Below are positions 6,474 to 16,122 of a stretch of 64,000 nucleotides of DNA, piece after piece. Origin of the DNA: an uncultured Collinsella sp. (lineage in GTDB: Bacteria; Actinomycetota; Coriobacteriia; Coriobacteriales; Coriobacteriaceae); assembly GCA_902470805.1 (NCBI GenBank), contig CABRHX010000002.1, forward strand, positions 1-64,000. Reading direction: 5' to 3'. Each line of letters begins with the position of its first letter. The stretch's first letter is position 1. Below the pieces are notes generated by a model. The model had not been told where the DNA came from, did no database searches, and saw nothing but the letters and a program-made list of their open reading frames with translations. A program made the translations under genes and the position numbers.

Positions 6474-8612
6474 ATGGAGGTGCTGGTTGTTGGCAACACC
6501 GCATATGTTGACGATGACTTTTGTGCCAAGGCGTTCCCCGGGGACCATGTGCAGGTCGTAGCCGCGCAGGACACGCGCCGCGACGAGTCGTCGCCCCATG
6601 CCTCGTGGAAAGAGCTGCTCCAGCACTTGGAGCAGGCCTATGAGTTCGACCGCGTGGTCTACCTGTCTAATTACCTTACCCCGCATACCGATATCGTGGG
6701 CGATATCGAGCTGTTGCGCTCGGTCTTTCGTGCGTGCGCGGGTCGCCGGGTCCAACTGCTGTATGTAGCGGGGCCCGCGGGTGCCGAGGGCGCCGCCGAT
6801 GCCGCGGGGCGAACGGGCAAGGGCATTATCGCGCACGCAGCCAACGACCTGTGCCGCTACTACGCTGCTCGCGAGGGCGTTCAAACCAAGATCCTGCGCG
6901 TGCCGTTCCTGTATACCGCGTCTGCCGCGCTCGAGGACCCGTTTTTGGTGCCGTTGTTCGATGCGTGCTCAACCGGATCGGTCGCTCTACAGGGCGCGCA
7001 GGATGCGGCGTTTCCCTTGCTGTGTGCCGAGGAGCTTGCGGTTTTGGTACGCCGTATCTTCGACAGCTGGGATGCCTCTTTTGAGACGCTCGACGTTGCC
7101 GATACCTTCCATCACACGGCGGGTGAGGTGGGGGACGCCCTCAAGGCGTTGTTCCCCGGCCTTGCCGTTGCCTATGGCGATTCTGCCGGCTACGCCCTGC
7201 CCGTCAGCGACGTCGCTCGCGTACGTTATGGCTGGTTTCAGCGTTACGACTTGCTGCGCGATCTTTCGACCATTCAAGCGCGTTGGGGTGCTGGCCGCGC
7301 AAAGAAGGTCAACCCCTTGCGCGCCGCCATCGACCGCATCCAGATGTGCACGCTGCCTATTAAATGCCTAGAGACGGGCGTTGCCTGGGTTCTGTTCGAG
7401 GTGCTGGAGCATTTGTTCTCCCAATCGGCCCAGCTCAACGTGCTCGATTATCGCCTGCTCTTCGTGGTGTTGATCGGCACGCTGTATGGCTTGGACTTTG
7501 GCCTGGTTGCGGCGCTGCTGGCGTCGGTGGGTTTGGCCGCGAGTTACTTTACTCAGTACGGCTATACCTTTCAGGGCCTGTTCTACGAGCCGTCCAACTG
7601 GCTGCCGTTTATTGCGTACTTTGTGGTGGGTGCCGTGTGCGGCTATGTGCAGCTGCGCAGCAGCGAAGCCATTAGGGCGGAGCGCGATCAAAACGAGCTC
7701 GTGCGCAACCGCAATACGTTCCTTACGCAGCTCTACCACGACGCGATCGAGGACAAGCGCGCGTACAGGCGCCAGATCGTGGGTCGCCACGACAGCTTTG
7801 GCAAGATCTTTGCCGTGACGCAGGAGCTCGACGTGCTCAACCCACGCGACATCTATCGCAAGTGCTGCGAGCTTCTGGGCGAAATCCTCGAGAACGATTC
7901 GGTGGCGATCTACCATGTTTCGGGCGGGGCATTTGCACGCCTGGTGGCAGCAAGTCCCGCGATTGCCGAAGATGCCGCACGCTCGCTCACGCTTGAGCAG
8001 CTTGCACCTCTTTTGGGCGACGGGGGTCGTTCGAACCTGTGGGTGAACCGCGAGCTGACGCCGGGGCTTCCCATGTTTGGATACACGATCGAGCGCGACG
8101 GGGCACCCGCCGTGCTGATCTTTGTGCGTAGTGCGGCCGAAAACCAAATGACCCTCTATTATCAAAACCTGTTCCGCATCTTGTGCGGGCTGGTCGAAAG
8201 CGCGCTGGGCCGTGCCTTTGACTATGAGGCGGTGGCGCAGGATAAACGCTGCGTTGACGGCACTTGCGTGCTCAAGCAGGCGGCCTTTGGCCAAGAGCTC
8301 GCGGCGGAGCAGGCGCTGGCAGATAGCAAGATGGGGAGTTTTTTGCTCCTGCGCGTGGTACCGGGCATGGAGCCTGTCGGCGAGCTGGTGGGCGCAATTG
8401 GGTCGACAATCCGCGAGAGCGACGCGGCGGGCTTGGTCGACGGCGACGTGCTCTACCTGCTTATGCGCCAGGCAAAGGCGTGCGATCTTCCCATTATCCG
8501 CGAGCGCCTGAGCGCAAAGCAGATTGCGGTGGAGCCCGTCGATGGCGAGGACATCGTGGCGTTGCTGCAGCACATCTCTTACACTGGTGACGGTGAGGGG
8601 GGTGCCGCTTGA
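6474..8612 (+). CDS. pelD: PelD-like c-di-GMP receptor fused to an SDR/epimerase-like domain
   Basis: This 712-residue membrane protein has four parts. Residues 1-270 resemble an extended SDR/nucleotide-sugar epimerase (MEVLVVGNTAYVDD start; LRVPFLYTA near 140), but the glycine motif is degenerate and no YxxxK pair is seen. Residues 300-400 hold about four membrane segments. Residues about 460-590 fit a GAF domain. The C-terminal 110 residues are a degenerate GGDEF domain in which RESD (647-650) lies five residues before DGDVL (656-660), matching the RxxD inhibitory site ahead of GGDEF. This is the plan of PelD, the c-di-GMP receptor that activates Pel synthesis. AGGGGAGGGG sets the ATG at 6474; an earlier in-frame start lacks a ribosome site. 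The next gene starts inside its stop codon. The PelD part is confident; the function of the fused domain is unknown. Confidence 0.8.
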   Translation: MEVLVVGNTAYVDDDFCAKAFPGDHVQVVAAQDTRRDESSPHASWKELLQHLEQAYEFDRVVYLSNYLTPHTDIVGDIELLRSVFRACAGRRVQLLYVAGPAGAEGAADAAGRTGKGIIAHAANDLCRYYAAREGVQTKILRVPFLYTASAALEDPFLVPLFDACSTGSVALQGAQDAAFPLLCAEELAVLVRRIFDSWDASFETLDVADTFHHTAGEVGDALKALFPGLAVAYGDSAGYALPVSDVARVRYGWFQRYDLLRDLSTIQARWGAGRAKKVNPLRAAIDRIQMCTLPIKCLETGVAWVLFEVLEHLFSQSAQLNVLDYRLLFVVLIGTLYGLDFGLVAALLASVGLAASYFTQYGYTFQGLFYEPSNWLPFIAYFVVGAVCGYVQLRSSEAIRAERDQNELVRNRNTFLTQLYHDAIEDKRAYRRQIVGRHDSFGKIFAVTQELDVLNPRDIYRKCCELLGEILENDSVAIYHVSGGAFARLVAASPAIAEDAARSLTLEQLAPLLGDGGRSNLWVNRELTPGLPMFGYTIERDGAPAVLIFVRSAAENQMTLYYQNLFRILCGLVESALGRAFDYEAVAQDKRCVDGTCVLKQAAFGQELAAEQALADSKMGSFLLLRVVPGMEPVGELVGAIGSTIRESDAAGLVDGDVLYLLMRQAKACDLPIIRERLSAKQIAVEPVDGEDIVALLQHISYTGDGEGGAA

Positions 8613-9514
8613 TCTCGCTTGTCGTTGCTGCCGTCTTGCTGCTGATTCATGCGCTGGTTTGCCTGATGCTGTGGACGCTCATGAAGCTGGGCCTGCTGCC
8701 GGTGCGCGGACACATGCTGGCTGTGATAGTGCTGGTGCCGCTGTGGGGCCCGTTGCTGGTGGTTCTGCTATCGGTCCGCAGCGCGGTGTTTGGCGAGGGG
8801 CTGAAAGAGTCTGCGTTGGAGTCGCTGCGCTTTAACGATGACCTGCATCGCAGTATGTCGGTACCGAGTGGTGAGGACGATGCAGGCGTAGTGCCGCTCG
8901 AGGAGGCGCTCATCGTCAACGACCCGGCATACCGGCGCCGCCTAATGCTCTCCATGCTCACCGAGGAGCCCGACGCTTACCTGGCGCAGCTGCAGGCGGC
9001 TAAGCTTAACGACGACGTTGAGGTGGCGCACTATGCCGCGACGGCGGTGGCGCAGATCTCCAAGGAGTCCGACCTTAAACTGCAGCAGCTGGAGCGTGCC
9101 TTTAAGACGGACCCGAGCGCGCAAAACCTCAACGAATACTGTGATTTTCTTGGTGAATACTTGGGCTCGGGCTTGGCTGAGGGGCGCGTTGCTCAGATCC
9201 AGCGCCAACAGTACGCGCGCCTGCTTGCGCGTCGCTGCGAGCGCGAGGATACCCTTGAGCTGCGCATTCGATACGCGACGGCGCTGGCCGATGTCGGACA
9301 GATCGACGAGGCGCAGGCCGTGACCGACCAGCTGGTACTCGACGTGCCCGAGGAGCAGGAGGTTTGGATGCTTTGCCTGCGCCTGGCCGTGATGCGCCGC
9401 GACGGTGATGAGGTCCACCGTGTGATCGATGCGATCGACAATCAGCATGTGTATTTGAGTGCCGCCAACCGCGAACAGTTGGCGTTTTGGCGCGACGGGG
9501 AGGAGGCCAGATGA
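8609..9514 (+). CDS. pelE: PelE-like membrane TPR protein
   Basis: The 301-residue product has two N-terminal membrane helices (about 2-24 and 32-55). A cytoplasmic or surface helical-repeat region follows, with TPR-like spacing (ALADVGQIDEAQAVTDQLVL and similar helices, about 110-295). PelE of the Pel system has this layout and is thought to help assemble the synthase complex with PelD. The start is a TTG whose last two bases lie within the TGA of pelD (TTGA), with GGTGAGGGGGG just upstream; translation is therefore probably coupled. Sequence similarity of PelE proteins is low, so the call rests mainly on architecture and position. Confidence 0.7.
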   Translation: MISLVVAAVLLLIHALVCLMLWTLMKLGLLPVRGHMLAVIVLVPLWGPLLVVLLSVRSAVFGEGLKESALESLRFNDDLHRSMSVPSGEDDAGVVPLEEALIVNDPAYRRRLMLSMLTEEPDAYLAQLQAAKLNDDVEVAHYAATAVAQISKESDLKLQQLERAFKTDPSAQNLNEYCDFLGEYLGSGLAEGRVAQIQRQQYARLLARRCEREDTLELRIRYATALADVGQIDEAQAVTDQLVLDVPEEQEVWMLCLRLAVMRRDGDEVHRVIDAIDNQHVYLSAANREQLAFWRDGEEAR

Positions 9515-11391
9515 GCGTGGTACAACATATCCGCGACCGTGCAGGCCGCTTTCGTTGGATGGGGCTGCTCGTAGTGTGGGCTGTTTTTATCGTCATGGCC
9601 GCCGTGCTGCTGATCGAACGCGCCGGCGTGCAGTACAGCGCTGGACAGCACAAGCTGGGCATGCTCGCCGCCAACGACGCGGTGCCGGCCTCCTCGGCAA
9701 TCTTTGGCCAAAAGCCCACGTGCCTGGTCATTACCGATTCCGATCAAGCTGGCGTCGAGGACGTAAAGGAGCAGTTCGACCAGATCCTGCTCGACATGAA
9801 GATCGCGCACCGCGACGTGGACCTTGCCCTGGATGGTGCGGATGCCATTCCCTCGCTGACCTCCTTCGATCGCGTGATTTTGCTCATGCCGTCGCTCGAT
9901 GGGCTCGGTACGCACCTGAGCGACATTATGAGTTGGGTGAGTGCGGGCGGTTCGCTTATGCTTGCCATGCCGCCGGATAACTCGAGTTATCTGCAAGTGA
10001 TTGCCTCCAAGCTCGGCATTGAATCGGCCGGATATGACTATGTAAAAGCCGAAAGTATTGCGCCGAGTGAGGACTTTATGCTGGGCGGGGGAGAGCGCTA
10101 CGAGCTCTCGGACCCCTTTGATTCGTCGCTTTCGGTATCGCTGCGCGAGACGGCTCGTGTGTGGGCTATGACCGGCGATGCGGGCGCCCCGCTCATTTGG
10201 TCCAATGACTGCGGTAGCGGGCGCACCGTGGTGTGCAATATCGGTATCTATGACAAGGTCATGCGCGGTTTTTACGCCGCGGCGATCAGCCTGCTGGGTG
10301 ATGCCACGGCCTATCCGGTCATCAACAGCGCCGTGTTCTATTTGGACGACTTTCCTAGCCCCGTGCCCTCGGGCGATGGTACTTATATCAAGCGTGACTA
10401 CGGCCTTTCCATTGCGGATTTTTACACTAAGGTCTGGTGGCCCGATCTGCAAAAGCTCGCGCAAAAATACGGCATTCGCTATACCGGCGTGATGATCGAA
10501 AACTACGAGGACGCGGTCAACCAGACCGAGCCCGCGCGCCAACCCGATACCACGCAGTTCCGCTATTTTGGCGGCATGCTGCTGCAGATGGGCGGCGAGC
10601 TGGGCTTTCACGGCTACAACCATCAGCCTCTGGCGCTCTGGGACACCGACTACGGCACGCTGTACGTCTACAAGACCTGGAAGAACAAAGAGACGCTCGT
10701 CGCTTCGCTCAACGAACTTATCGCGTTTCAGGACGAGGTCCTGCCCAACGCTCGCGGCTCGGTTTACGTACCGCCGTCGAATATCCTTTCGGCCCGAGCG
10801 CGCAAGCTCATCGGCACCGACGTTCCGCGCATTAAGACCATCGCCAGTACTTACTTTGAGGACGGTACCGACCTGCCCTACGTGCAGGAGTTTGGCGTGG
10901 CGAGCGATGGCATTGTGGAGCAGCCGCGCATTGTCTCGGGCGGCATGGTCGACGATTCCTATATGCGCCTGGCCGCCGTGTCCGAGCTCAACATGCACTA
11001 CGTGAGTACGCACTTTATGCACCCGGACGACCTGCTCGATCCGGATCGCGGCGCCAAAGAGGGCTGGGAGGTCTACAAGGGCGGCCTGACCGACTACCTG
11101 GACTGGCTTACCAAATCCGCGCCCGATCTGCGGCACCAGACGGCGTCGGAGTGCTCCGGTGCCATCCAGCGTTTTTCGTCCGTGACGGTGAGCGTTGATA
11201 CCAGCGCGGATGCCTGGACGCTCAGCCTGGGCAATTTCCACGACGAGGCGTGGCTCATGTTCCGCGCCAATAATGGCGAGCCGGGTGCGGTGACGGGTGG
11301 CGAACTGACGCACCTTACGGGCAATCTGTATCTGCTCAAGGCAAATGATAAGACCGTGACGATCGAGCGCAAGGAGGGTGGCGATAAATGA
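9511..11391 (+). CDS. pelA: PelA-like membrane-anchored polysaccharide deacetylase (DUF2194 type)
   Basis: This 626-residue protein begins with a membrane anchor (about residues 16-36) and is otherwise extracellular. The N-terminal half looks like a Rossmann-like flavodoxin/GATase-type domain (CLVITDSDQAG, VILLMPSLDGLG). The second half is a carbohydrate-esterase barrel with LDDFPSP (Asp279, Asp280) and HGYNH (His367, His371), which fit the catalytic Asp and the metal-binding His-x3-His of polysaccharide deacetylases. In Pel systems PelA partly deacetylates the GalNAc-rich polymer. The Gram-positive PelA is membrane-anchored in this way and, as I recall it, lacks the hydrolase domain of the Pseudomonas protein. 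The ATG overlaps the pelE stop (ATGA), and the gene ends overlapping pelF in the same manner. Confidence 0.8.
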   Translation: MSVVQHIRDRAGRFRWMGLLVVWAVFIVMAAVLLIERAGVQYSAGQHKLGMLAANDAVPASSAIFGQKPTCLVITDSDQAGVEDVKEQFDQILLDMKIAHRDVDLALDGADAIPSLTSFDRVILLMPSLDGLGTHLSDIMSWVSAGGSLMLAMPPDNSSYLQVIASKLGIESAGYDYVKAESIAPSEDFMLGGGERYELSDPFDSSLSVSLRETARVWAMTGDAGAPLIWSNDCGSGRTVVCNIGIYDKVMRGFYAAAISLLGDATAYPVINSAVFYLDDFPSPVPSGDGTYIKRDYGLSIADFYTKVWWPDLQKLAQKYGIRYTGVMIENYEDAVNQTEPARQPDTTQFRYFGGMLLQMGGELGFHGYNHQPLALWDTDYGTLYVYKTWKNKETLVASLNELIAFQDEVLPNARGSVYVPPSNILSARARKLIGTDVPRIKTIASTYFEDGTDLPYVQEFGVASDGIVEQPRIVSGGMVDDSYMRLAAVSELNMHYVSTHFMHPDDLLDPDRGAKEGWEVYKGGLTDYLDWLTKSAPDLRHQTASECSGAIQRFSSVTVSVDTSADAWTLSLGNFHDEAWLMFRANNGEPGAVTGGELTHLTGNLYLLKANDKTVTIERKEGGDK

Positions 11392-12815
11392 GAATCTGCT
11401 TGGTACTCGAGGGCTGCTACCCCTATGTGCACGGCGGCGTATCTACCTGGATGCATGGTTACATTACGGCCATGCCCGAGCACGAGTTTGTGCTGTGGGT
11501 GATCGGCGCGCATGCTGCCGACCGTGGCAAGTTTGTCTACGAGCTGCCCGGCAACGTGGTCGAGGTGCACGAGGTGTTCCTGGACGATGCCCTGCGGCTT
11601 TCGGGCGAGCAACATGAAGCCAGTTTTAACGACCGTGAGTGCGAGGCGCTACGCCGTCTGGTGTCGCTCTCCAATCCGGACTGGGACGTGTTATTCGATA
11701 TCTTTCACCGCCGTCGCGTGCATCCGCTCTCGTTTTTGCAGAGTCGCACGTTTATGGATATCTTTCGCGACGTGTGCCTGGCCGAGTATCCCTACACGCC
11801 CTTTGCCGATGCATTCCACACCATGCGCTCCATGTTGCTGCCCGTGCTCTACCTGTTGGGCAGCGAGGTGCCGGTGGCCGATGTGTACCATGCCATCTCG
11901 ACCGGCTACGGTGGCCTGCTCGCCTGCCTGGGCTCAAGCGTTTCCCATGCGCCGGTGCTGCTGACCGAGCATGGCATCTATACCCGCGAGCGCGAGGAAG
12001 AGATCATTCGCGCCGATTGGGTGGTGCCGTCGTTTAAGGACCGCTGGATTCGCTTTTTCTACCTGCTTTCGGAGGAGATCTACCGCCGCGCCTTCCGCGT
12101 GACGAGTTTGTTCCATAACGCCCGCAAGACGCAGATTGATATGGGCTGCGATGCGGACAAATGCCTGGTCATCCCCAACGTCATCCAGTTCGATCGCTTT
12201 AAGGATATTCCCTTAAAGACCGATGACGGCTGGGTGGACATTGGCGCGGTGGTGCGCCTGGCGCCCATCAAGGATGTCAAGACCATGATTTATGCCTTCT
12301 TTGAGCTGCACGAGCGCCTGCCCAAGGTGCGCCTGCACATCATGGGCGGCGTGGACGACGAGGAGTACGGCGCCGAGTGCCACGCGCTGGTCGAAACCCT
12401 GGGCGTGCGCGACCTGATTTTTACCGGCCGCGTCAACGTGGTCGAGTACATGGAAAAGCTCGACTTTACCATTTTGACGAGTATCTCCGAGGGCCAGCCG
12501 CTCAGCGTGCTGGAGTCGCTTGCAGCGCGCCGTCCCTGCGTGACGACCGAGGTGGGCTGCTGCCGTGAGCTGCTCGAAGGCGCCCCGGGTGACGACTTTG
12601 GCGTGGCGGGTTTTGTGACGCCGCCTATGTATCGCAAGGGCTTGGCCGATGCCATGGAACGCATGTGCAGAAGCCGCGCTCGTCGCATTGAGATGGGGGA
12701 GCGCGGCCAGCGTCGCGTTGCCACGTACTTCTTGCACGAGCAGATGCTCGCCAACTATCGCGCGCTGTACGACGAGACTGCGCGTGCGTTTGACCTGCCC
12801 AGAGAGGGGGAGTAG
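11388..12815 (+). CDS. pelF: PelF-like GT4 glycosyltransferase
   Basis: The 475-residue protein is a GT-B fold glycosyltransferase without membrane segments. The N-terminal donor-fold loop is GCYPYVHGGVSTW (about 8-20). TEHGIYTREREEEI sits near residue 200. The C-terminal domain has the E-x7-E signature in SEGQPLSVLESLAARRPC (near 368-376) and GRVNVVEYMEKLDF just before it. PelF is the UDP-GalNAc/UDP-GlcNAc-using polymerase of the Pel machine, and these motifs match. The start overlaps the pelA stop by four bases (ATGA), and a GGAGGGTGG ribosome site lies in the end of pelA. The neighbours on both sides (PelA- and PelG-like) support the assignment. Confidence 0.85.
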   Translation: MRICLVLEGCYPYVHGGVSTWMHGYITAMPEHEFVLWVIGAHAADRGKFVYELPGNVVEVHEVFLDDALRLSGEQHEASFNDRECEALRRLVSLSNPDWDVLFDIFHRRRVHPLSFLQSRTFMDIFRDVCLAEYPYTPFADAFHTMRSMLLPVLYLLGSEVPVADVYHAISTGYGGLLACLGSSVSHAPVLLTEHGIYTREREEEIIRADWVVPSFKDRWIRFFYLLSEEIYRRAFRVTSLFHNARKTQIDMGCDADKCLVIPNVIQFDRFKDIPLKTDDGWVDIGAVVRLAPIKDVKTMIYAFFELHERLPKVRLHIMGGVDDEEYGAECHALVETLGVRDLIFTGRVNVVEYMEKLDFTILTSISEGQPLSVLESLAARRPCVTTEVGCCRELLEGAPGDDFGVAGFVTPPMYRKGLADAMERMCRSRARRIEMGERGQRRVATYFLHEQMLANYRALYDETARAFDLPREGE

Positions 12816-12818
12816 CCG

Positions 12819-14363
12819 GTGGCCGGAATCGGTTTTGAGCTCAAACGCCTGTTTAGGCGCAAGGGTCTGTTTGCCACGATGCGCGCCTATGGCTACGCCG
12901 GCATTGTGTGCACGGGCCCCATGCTGCTGGGCGTGCTGCTCCAGGTGGGTATCTTGGTGCTGTGCGGTCTGTGGGGCGTGGGTCGCGCCAACCAGGACCT
13001 GCTTGTGTGCATGGTGACCTATACGCTGCTGGCGTCGCTTACGCTCACGAGCTTTTTCTCTATGCCGGTCACGCGCTTTTTGGCCGATATGCTCTTTGCC
13101 GAGCGCGAGGATGAGATCCTGCCTTCGTTTTGGGGGTCTAATGCCATCATGCTCGTTGTGGGCACGATGCTCTACGGCGTCTTTTTGCTGTTCTCGGGCG
13201 CCACGCTGCTGCAGGGGCTGCTGTGTCTGTGGCTGTTCAACATTATGATCGTCAACTGGAACGGCATGAGCTATCTCACGGCCATCAAAGATTACCGCGG
13301 CATCCTGTGCAGCTTTGCGGCTGCCATTGGCGTGGCGTGCCTGTGCGCCCTGGCCGCGCTGGCGCTGGGACTGCCGCCGGTCGAGGGCTTGCTGGCGTCA
13401 ATCGCCCTAGGCTACGGCGTCATGCTCGCCTGGGATGTGGTGCTGCTGTACCGGTATTTTCCGCAGAGCGACCGCAGCCCCTGGCTCTTTTTACGGTGGC
13501 TTGATCAGTTTATGCCGTTGGCGCTCACGGGCTTGTTCACCAACCTGGGCCTCTTTGCGCACTTGGTGATAATTTGGGCCGGTCCCATTGGCGTGCAGGT
13601 CAAGGGCTTGTTTTATGGTGCGCCCTACCACGATGTGCCGGCGCTCATCGCGTTTTTGACGATCCTGGTCACGTCCGTCAACTTTGTGGTCTCGGTCGAG
13701 GTCAACTTCTATCCGCGCTACCGCGACTACTACAGCCTGTTCAACGACGGCGGCGTGGTAGGCGACATTGTGGTGGCCGAGGAGGAGATGCTCTCCACGC
13801 TCAACAGCGAACTGCGCTTTTGCGCGCTCAAGCAGCTGTTTGTGACCGCTGCGGTCATCTCGCTCGAGACCACGGTGCTGTCGGCCCTACCGTTGGGCTT
13901 TAACAACCTTATGCACGGGTATTTCCGCACGTTATGCGTGGGCTATGGCCTGTATGCCGTGGGCAATACGATTCTGCTGATCTTGCTGTACTTTGCCGAC
14001 TACAAGGGCGCCGTGCTTGCTTCCGGGCTGTTCGCGGGCGTGGCGGGGCTGGCGACCATCGTCTCGCTGTTCTTTCCGCAGCAGTTTTATGGCTTTGGTT
14101 TTTTGCTCGGCGCGGCGGTGTTTTTTGTTGTGGCCCTAATGCGGCTCGATACCTATACCGCCAACTTGCCGTATCGTATTCTGAGCCAGCAGCCCATTGT
14201 GGCGACCGACAAGACGGGGCGCTTTACGGAGCTGGGCCGCTTGCTTGACCGTGCCGAACAGCGCTACGAGGAACTGCGTCTAGAGGGCGAGCCGCATGGT
14301 GCGTTTGAGCGCACGGTGGTTCGCGTGTATCGCAATCGTTGGGGAGGTCCTGATGACCGATAG
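12819..14363 (+). CDS. pelG: PelG-like polysaccharide transporter/synthase membrane subunit
   Basis: This 514-residue integral membrane protein has about twelve hydrophobic helices. The N-terminus (MAGIGFELKRLFRRKGLFAT) and the order of loops fit PelG, a MOP/flippase-like protein that works with PelF to move the polymer over the membrane. A charged cytoplasmic loop near residues 305-325 (YYSLFNDGGVVGDIVVAEEE) is also typical. A GTG start three bases after the pelF stop is preceded by AGAGAGGGGGAG. The C-terminal 50 residues are cytoplasmic and basic. The last 11 bases overlap the start of the CotH gene. Confidence 0.85.
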   Translation: MAGIGFELKRLFRRKGLFATMRAYGYAGIVCTGPMLLGVLLQVGILVLCGLWGVGRANQDLLVCMVTYTLLASLTLTSFFSMPVTRFLADMLFAEREDEILPSFWGSNAIMLVVGTMLYGVFLLFSGATLLQGLLCLWLFNIMIVNWNGMSYLTAIKDYRGILCSFAAAIGVACLCALAALALGLPPVEGLLASIALGYGVMLAWDVVLLYRYFPQSDRSPWLFLRWLDQFMPLALTGLFTNLGLFAHLVIIWAGPIGVQVKGLFYGAPYHDVPALIAFLTILVTSVNFVVSVEVNFYPRYRDYYSLFNDGGVVGDIVVAEEEMLSTLNSELRFCALKQLFVTAAVISLETTVLSALPLGFNNLMHGYFRTLCVGYGLYAVGNTILLILLYFADYKGAVLASGLFAGVAGLATIVSLFFPQQFYGFGFLLGAAVFFVVALMRLDTYTANLPYRILSQQPIVATDKTGRFTELGRLLDRAEQRYEELRLEGEPHGAFERTVVRVYRNRWGGPDDR

Positions 14364-16122
14364 GATGATATCGCGTCGCCGCTTGATTGAGGCGGCTGCC
14401 GGCACATTGCTGCTTTCGGGCTGCTCTGCGCAGGACGAATCCTCGACAAAAAAGACCAAGAAGCAGGGCAAGATTAAAAAGGCCGATGCGTCTAGCGAGA
14501 CCAAGCATCTTCGCGACAAGGATGAGCTATACGAGGTCTACGACGACTCGGGCATTGTGACTATGTACCTGACGGTCTCTCGCGGCAACAGCTCCGAGAA
14601 CACCGACCATAGCTGGGCCGAGATCAATACGTACTCGGTTTACGACTATGCCGACATGGGCGTGACGCGCTATCAGGTTATGGGCCTGCTGCAGCCAGGC
14701 GATGATAAGGGCCCCGTTGCTGGCGAGGTGGGCTATGGCGAAGAGGCACCCAATGCCACGGTGCAGGTGCGCGGCCAGACGTCGAGTACCTATACGCAAA
14801 AGAACTACAAGGTGGAGCTCAAAAAGGGCAAGGGCACGTGGCGCCAGCAGCGCGCGATTGCGCTCAACAAGCATATGGGCGAGGGCATGCGCTTTCGTAA
14901 CAAGATGGCCTACGATCTGATCCGCGGCATTCCCCAGATGATGGGCCTGCGCACGCAGTTTGTACACTTATGGGTGTGCGACCAGACCGAAAAATCTAAC
15001 GACACCTTTGAGGATTACGGGCTGTTTACGCAGGTCGAGCAGCTCAACAAGACGGCGCTTAAGGCCCACGGTCTGGATAAGAGCGGGCATCTGTATAAGG
15101 TGAACAGCTTCGATTTCCATCGCTTTGAGGACACTATTAAGCTCACCGATGACCCCGACTATAACCAGACGGCGTTTGAGGGCATGCTCGAGATTAAGGG
15201 CGATTCGGACCATACCAAGTTAATCGAGATGCTCGATGCGCTCAACGACGATACGCAAAAGATCGACGATGTGCTCGACACCTACTTCGATACTGAGAAC
15301 CTGGTCTATTGGATGGCGTTTCAGATCTTGACGGGCAATTGCGACACGCAGAACCGTAACTGCTATCTGTACAGCCCGCTTAACTCCAAGGTCTGGTACA
15401 TCCTGGATTGGGACAACGACGGCATGCTGCGTAAGCTGGAGCTTTCTCTTACCGGGTTTTCGGACTACGCGAGCTGGGAGCGCGGCGCAAGCAACTACTG
15501 GGGTAACGTGCTGTTTAACCGCGCGTTGCGCAGCAAGTCGTTCCGCAGCGAACTCGACCGTGCCGTCAAGGACCTGCGCTCGTATGTGACCGAGGCACGC
15601 CTGGCCAAGATGATTAAACATTATCGCGAAGTGACTGAATCCCTGGTCTTTGCTTCGCCCGATATCGACAATCTGCCTGTCACCAAGGACGAATACGAGC
15701 GGATTGCCGCGGCGATTCCCTCCGAGATCGAGGAAAACTACAAGAGCTTTCGCGAGAGTTTTAAAAAGCCCATGCCGTTCTACATTGGCGTGCCGCAGAT
15801 CGATAACGGTAAGCTGCGCATTAACTGGGATGCGTCCTACGACTTTAAGGCGCGTGACATTCGCTATACCGTGGAGCTGGCGCGCGACTATGCCATAAGC
15901 GACGTGCTTTTTAAGGCCGAGGACGTGCTGCTTCCCGAGGTGACCTGTGATGCGCCCGATGCCGGCCAGTATTTTGTTCGCGTGCGCGCCACCAACTCAG
16001 GCGGCTATACACAAGATGCGTTTGACTACTATGTGACCGACGACGGCAAGCACTACGGCATGAAGTGTTTTTACGTGCAAGACGGCGGTAAGGTCGTGGA
16101 GGACACGTATGAGGAGGGCTAG
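14353..16122 (+). CDS. CotH-kinase-domain Tat lipoprotein
   Basis: The 589-residue protein carries a twin-arginine lipoprotein signal: SRRRLIEAAAGTLLLSGC, with the lipid-bearing Cys near residue 24. A Lys/Ser linker follows. The main part (about 85-420) is a CotH kinase-like domain: RGQTSSTYTQKNYKVELKKG, a GLFTQVEQLNKTALK segment, GNCDTQNRNCYLY and YILDWDNDGML, which supply the Asn/Asp catalytic and metal residues expected of these atypical kinases. The C-terminal 110 residues look like a fibronectin-III-type fold (INWDASYDFKARDIRYTVEL). The start is chosen at ATG 14353 after GGGGAGG; it overlaps pelG by 11 bases. CotH in Bacillus phosphorylates spore-coat proteins. Here it would act outside the cell, perhaps on the matrix polymer or its proteins, which is inference. 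Confidence 0.8.
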   Translation: MTDRMISRRRLIEAAAGTLLLSGCSAQDESSTKKTKKQGKIKKADASSETKHLRDKDELYEVYDDSGIVTMYLTVSRGNSSENTDHSWAEINTYSVYDYADMGVTRYQVMGLLQPGDDKGPVAGEVGYGEEAPNATVQVRGQTSSTYTQKNYKVELKKGKGTWRQQRAIALNKHMGEGMRFRNKMAYDLIRGIPQMMGLRTQFVHLWVCDQTEKSNDTFEDYGLFTQVEQLNKTALKAHGLDKSGHLYKVNSFDFHRFEDTIKLTDDPDYNQTAFEGMLEIKGDSDHTKLIEMLDALNDDTQKIDDVLDTYFDTENLVYWMAFQILTGNCDTQNRNCYLYSPLNSKVWYILDWDNDGMLRKLELSLTGFSDYASWERGASNYWGNVLFNRALRSKSFRSELDRAVKDLRSYVTEARLAKMIKHYREVTESLVFASPDIDNLPVTKDEYERIAAAIPSEIEENYKSFRESFKKPMPFYIGVPQIDNGKLRINWDASYDFKARDIRYTVELARDYAISDVLFKAEDVLLPEVTCDAPDAGQYFVRVRATNSGGYTQDAFDYYVTDDGKHYGMKCFYVQDGGKVVEDTYEEG

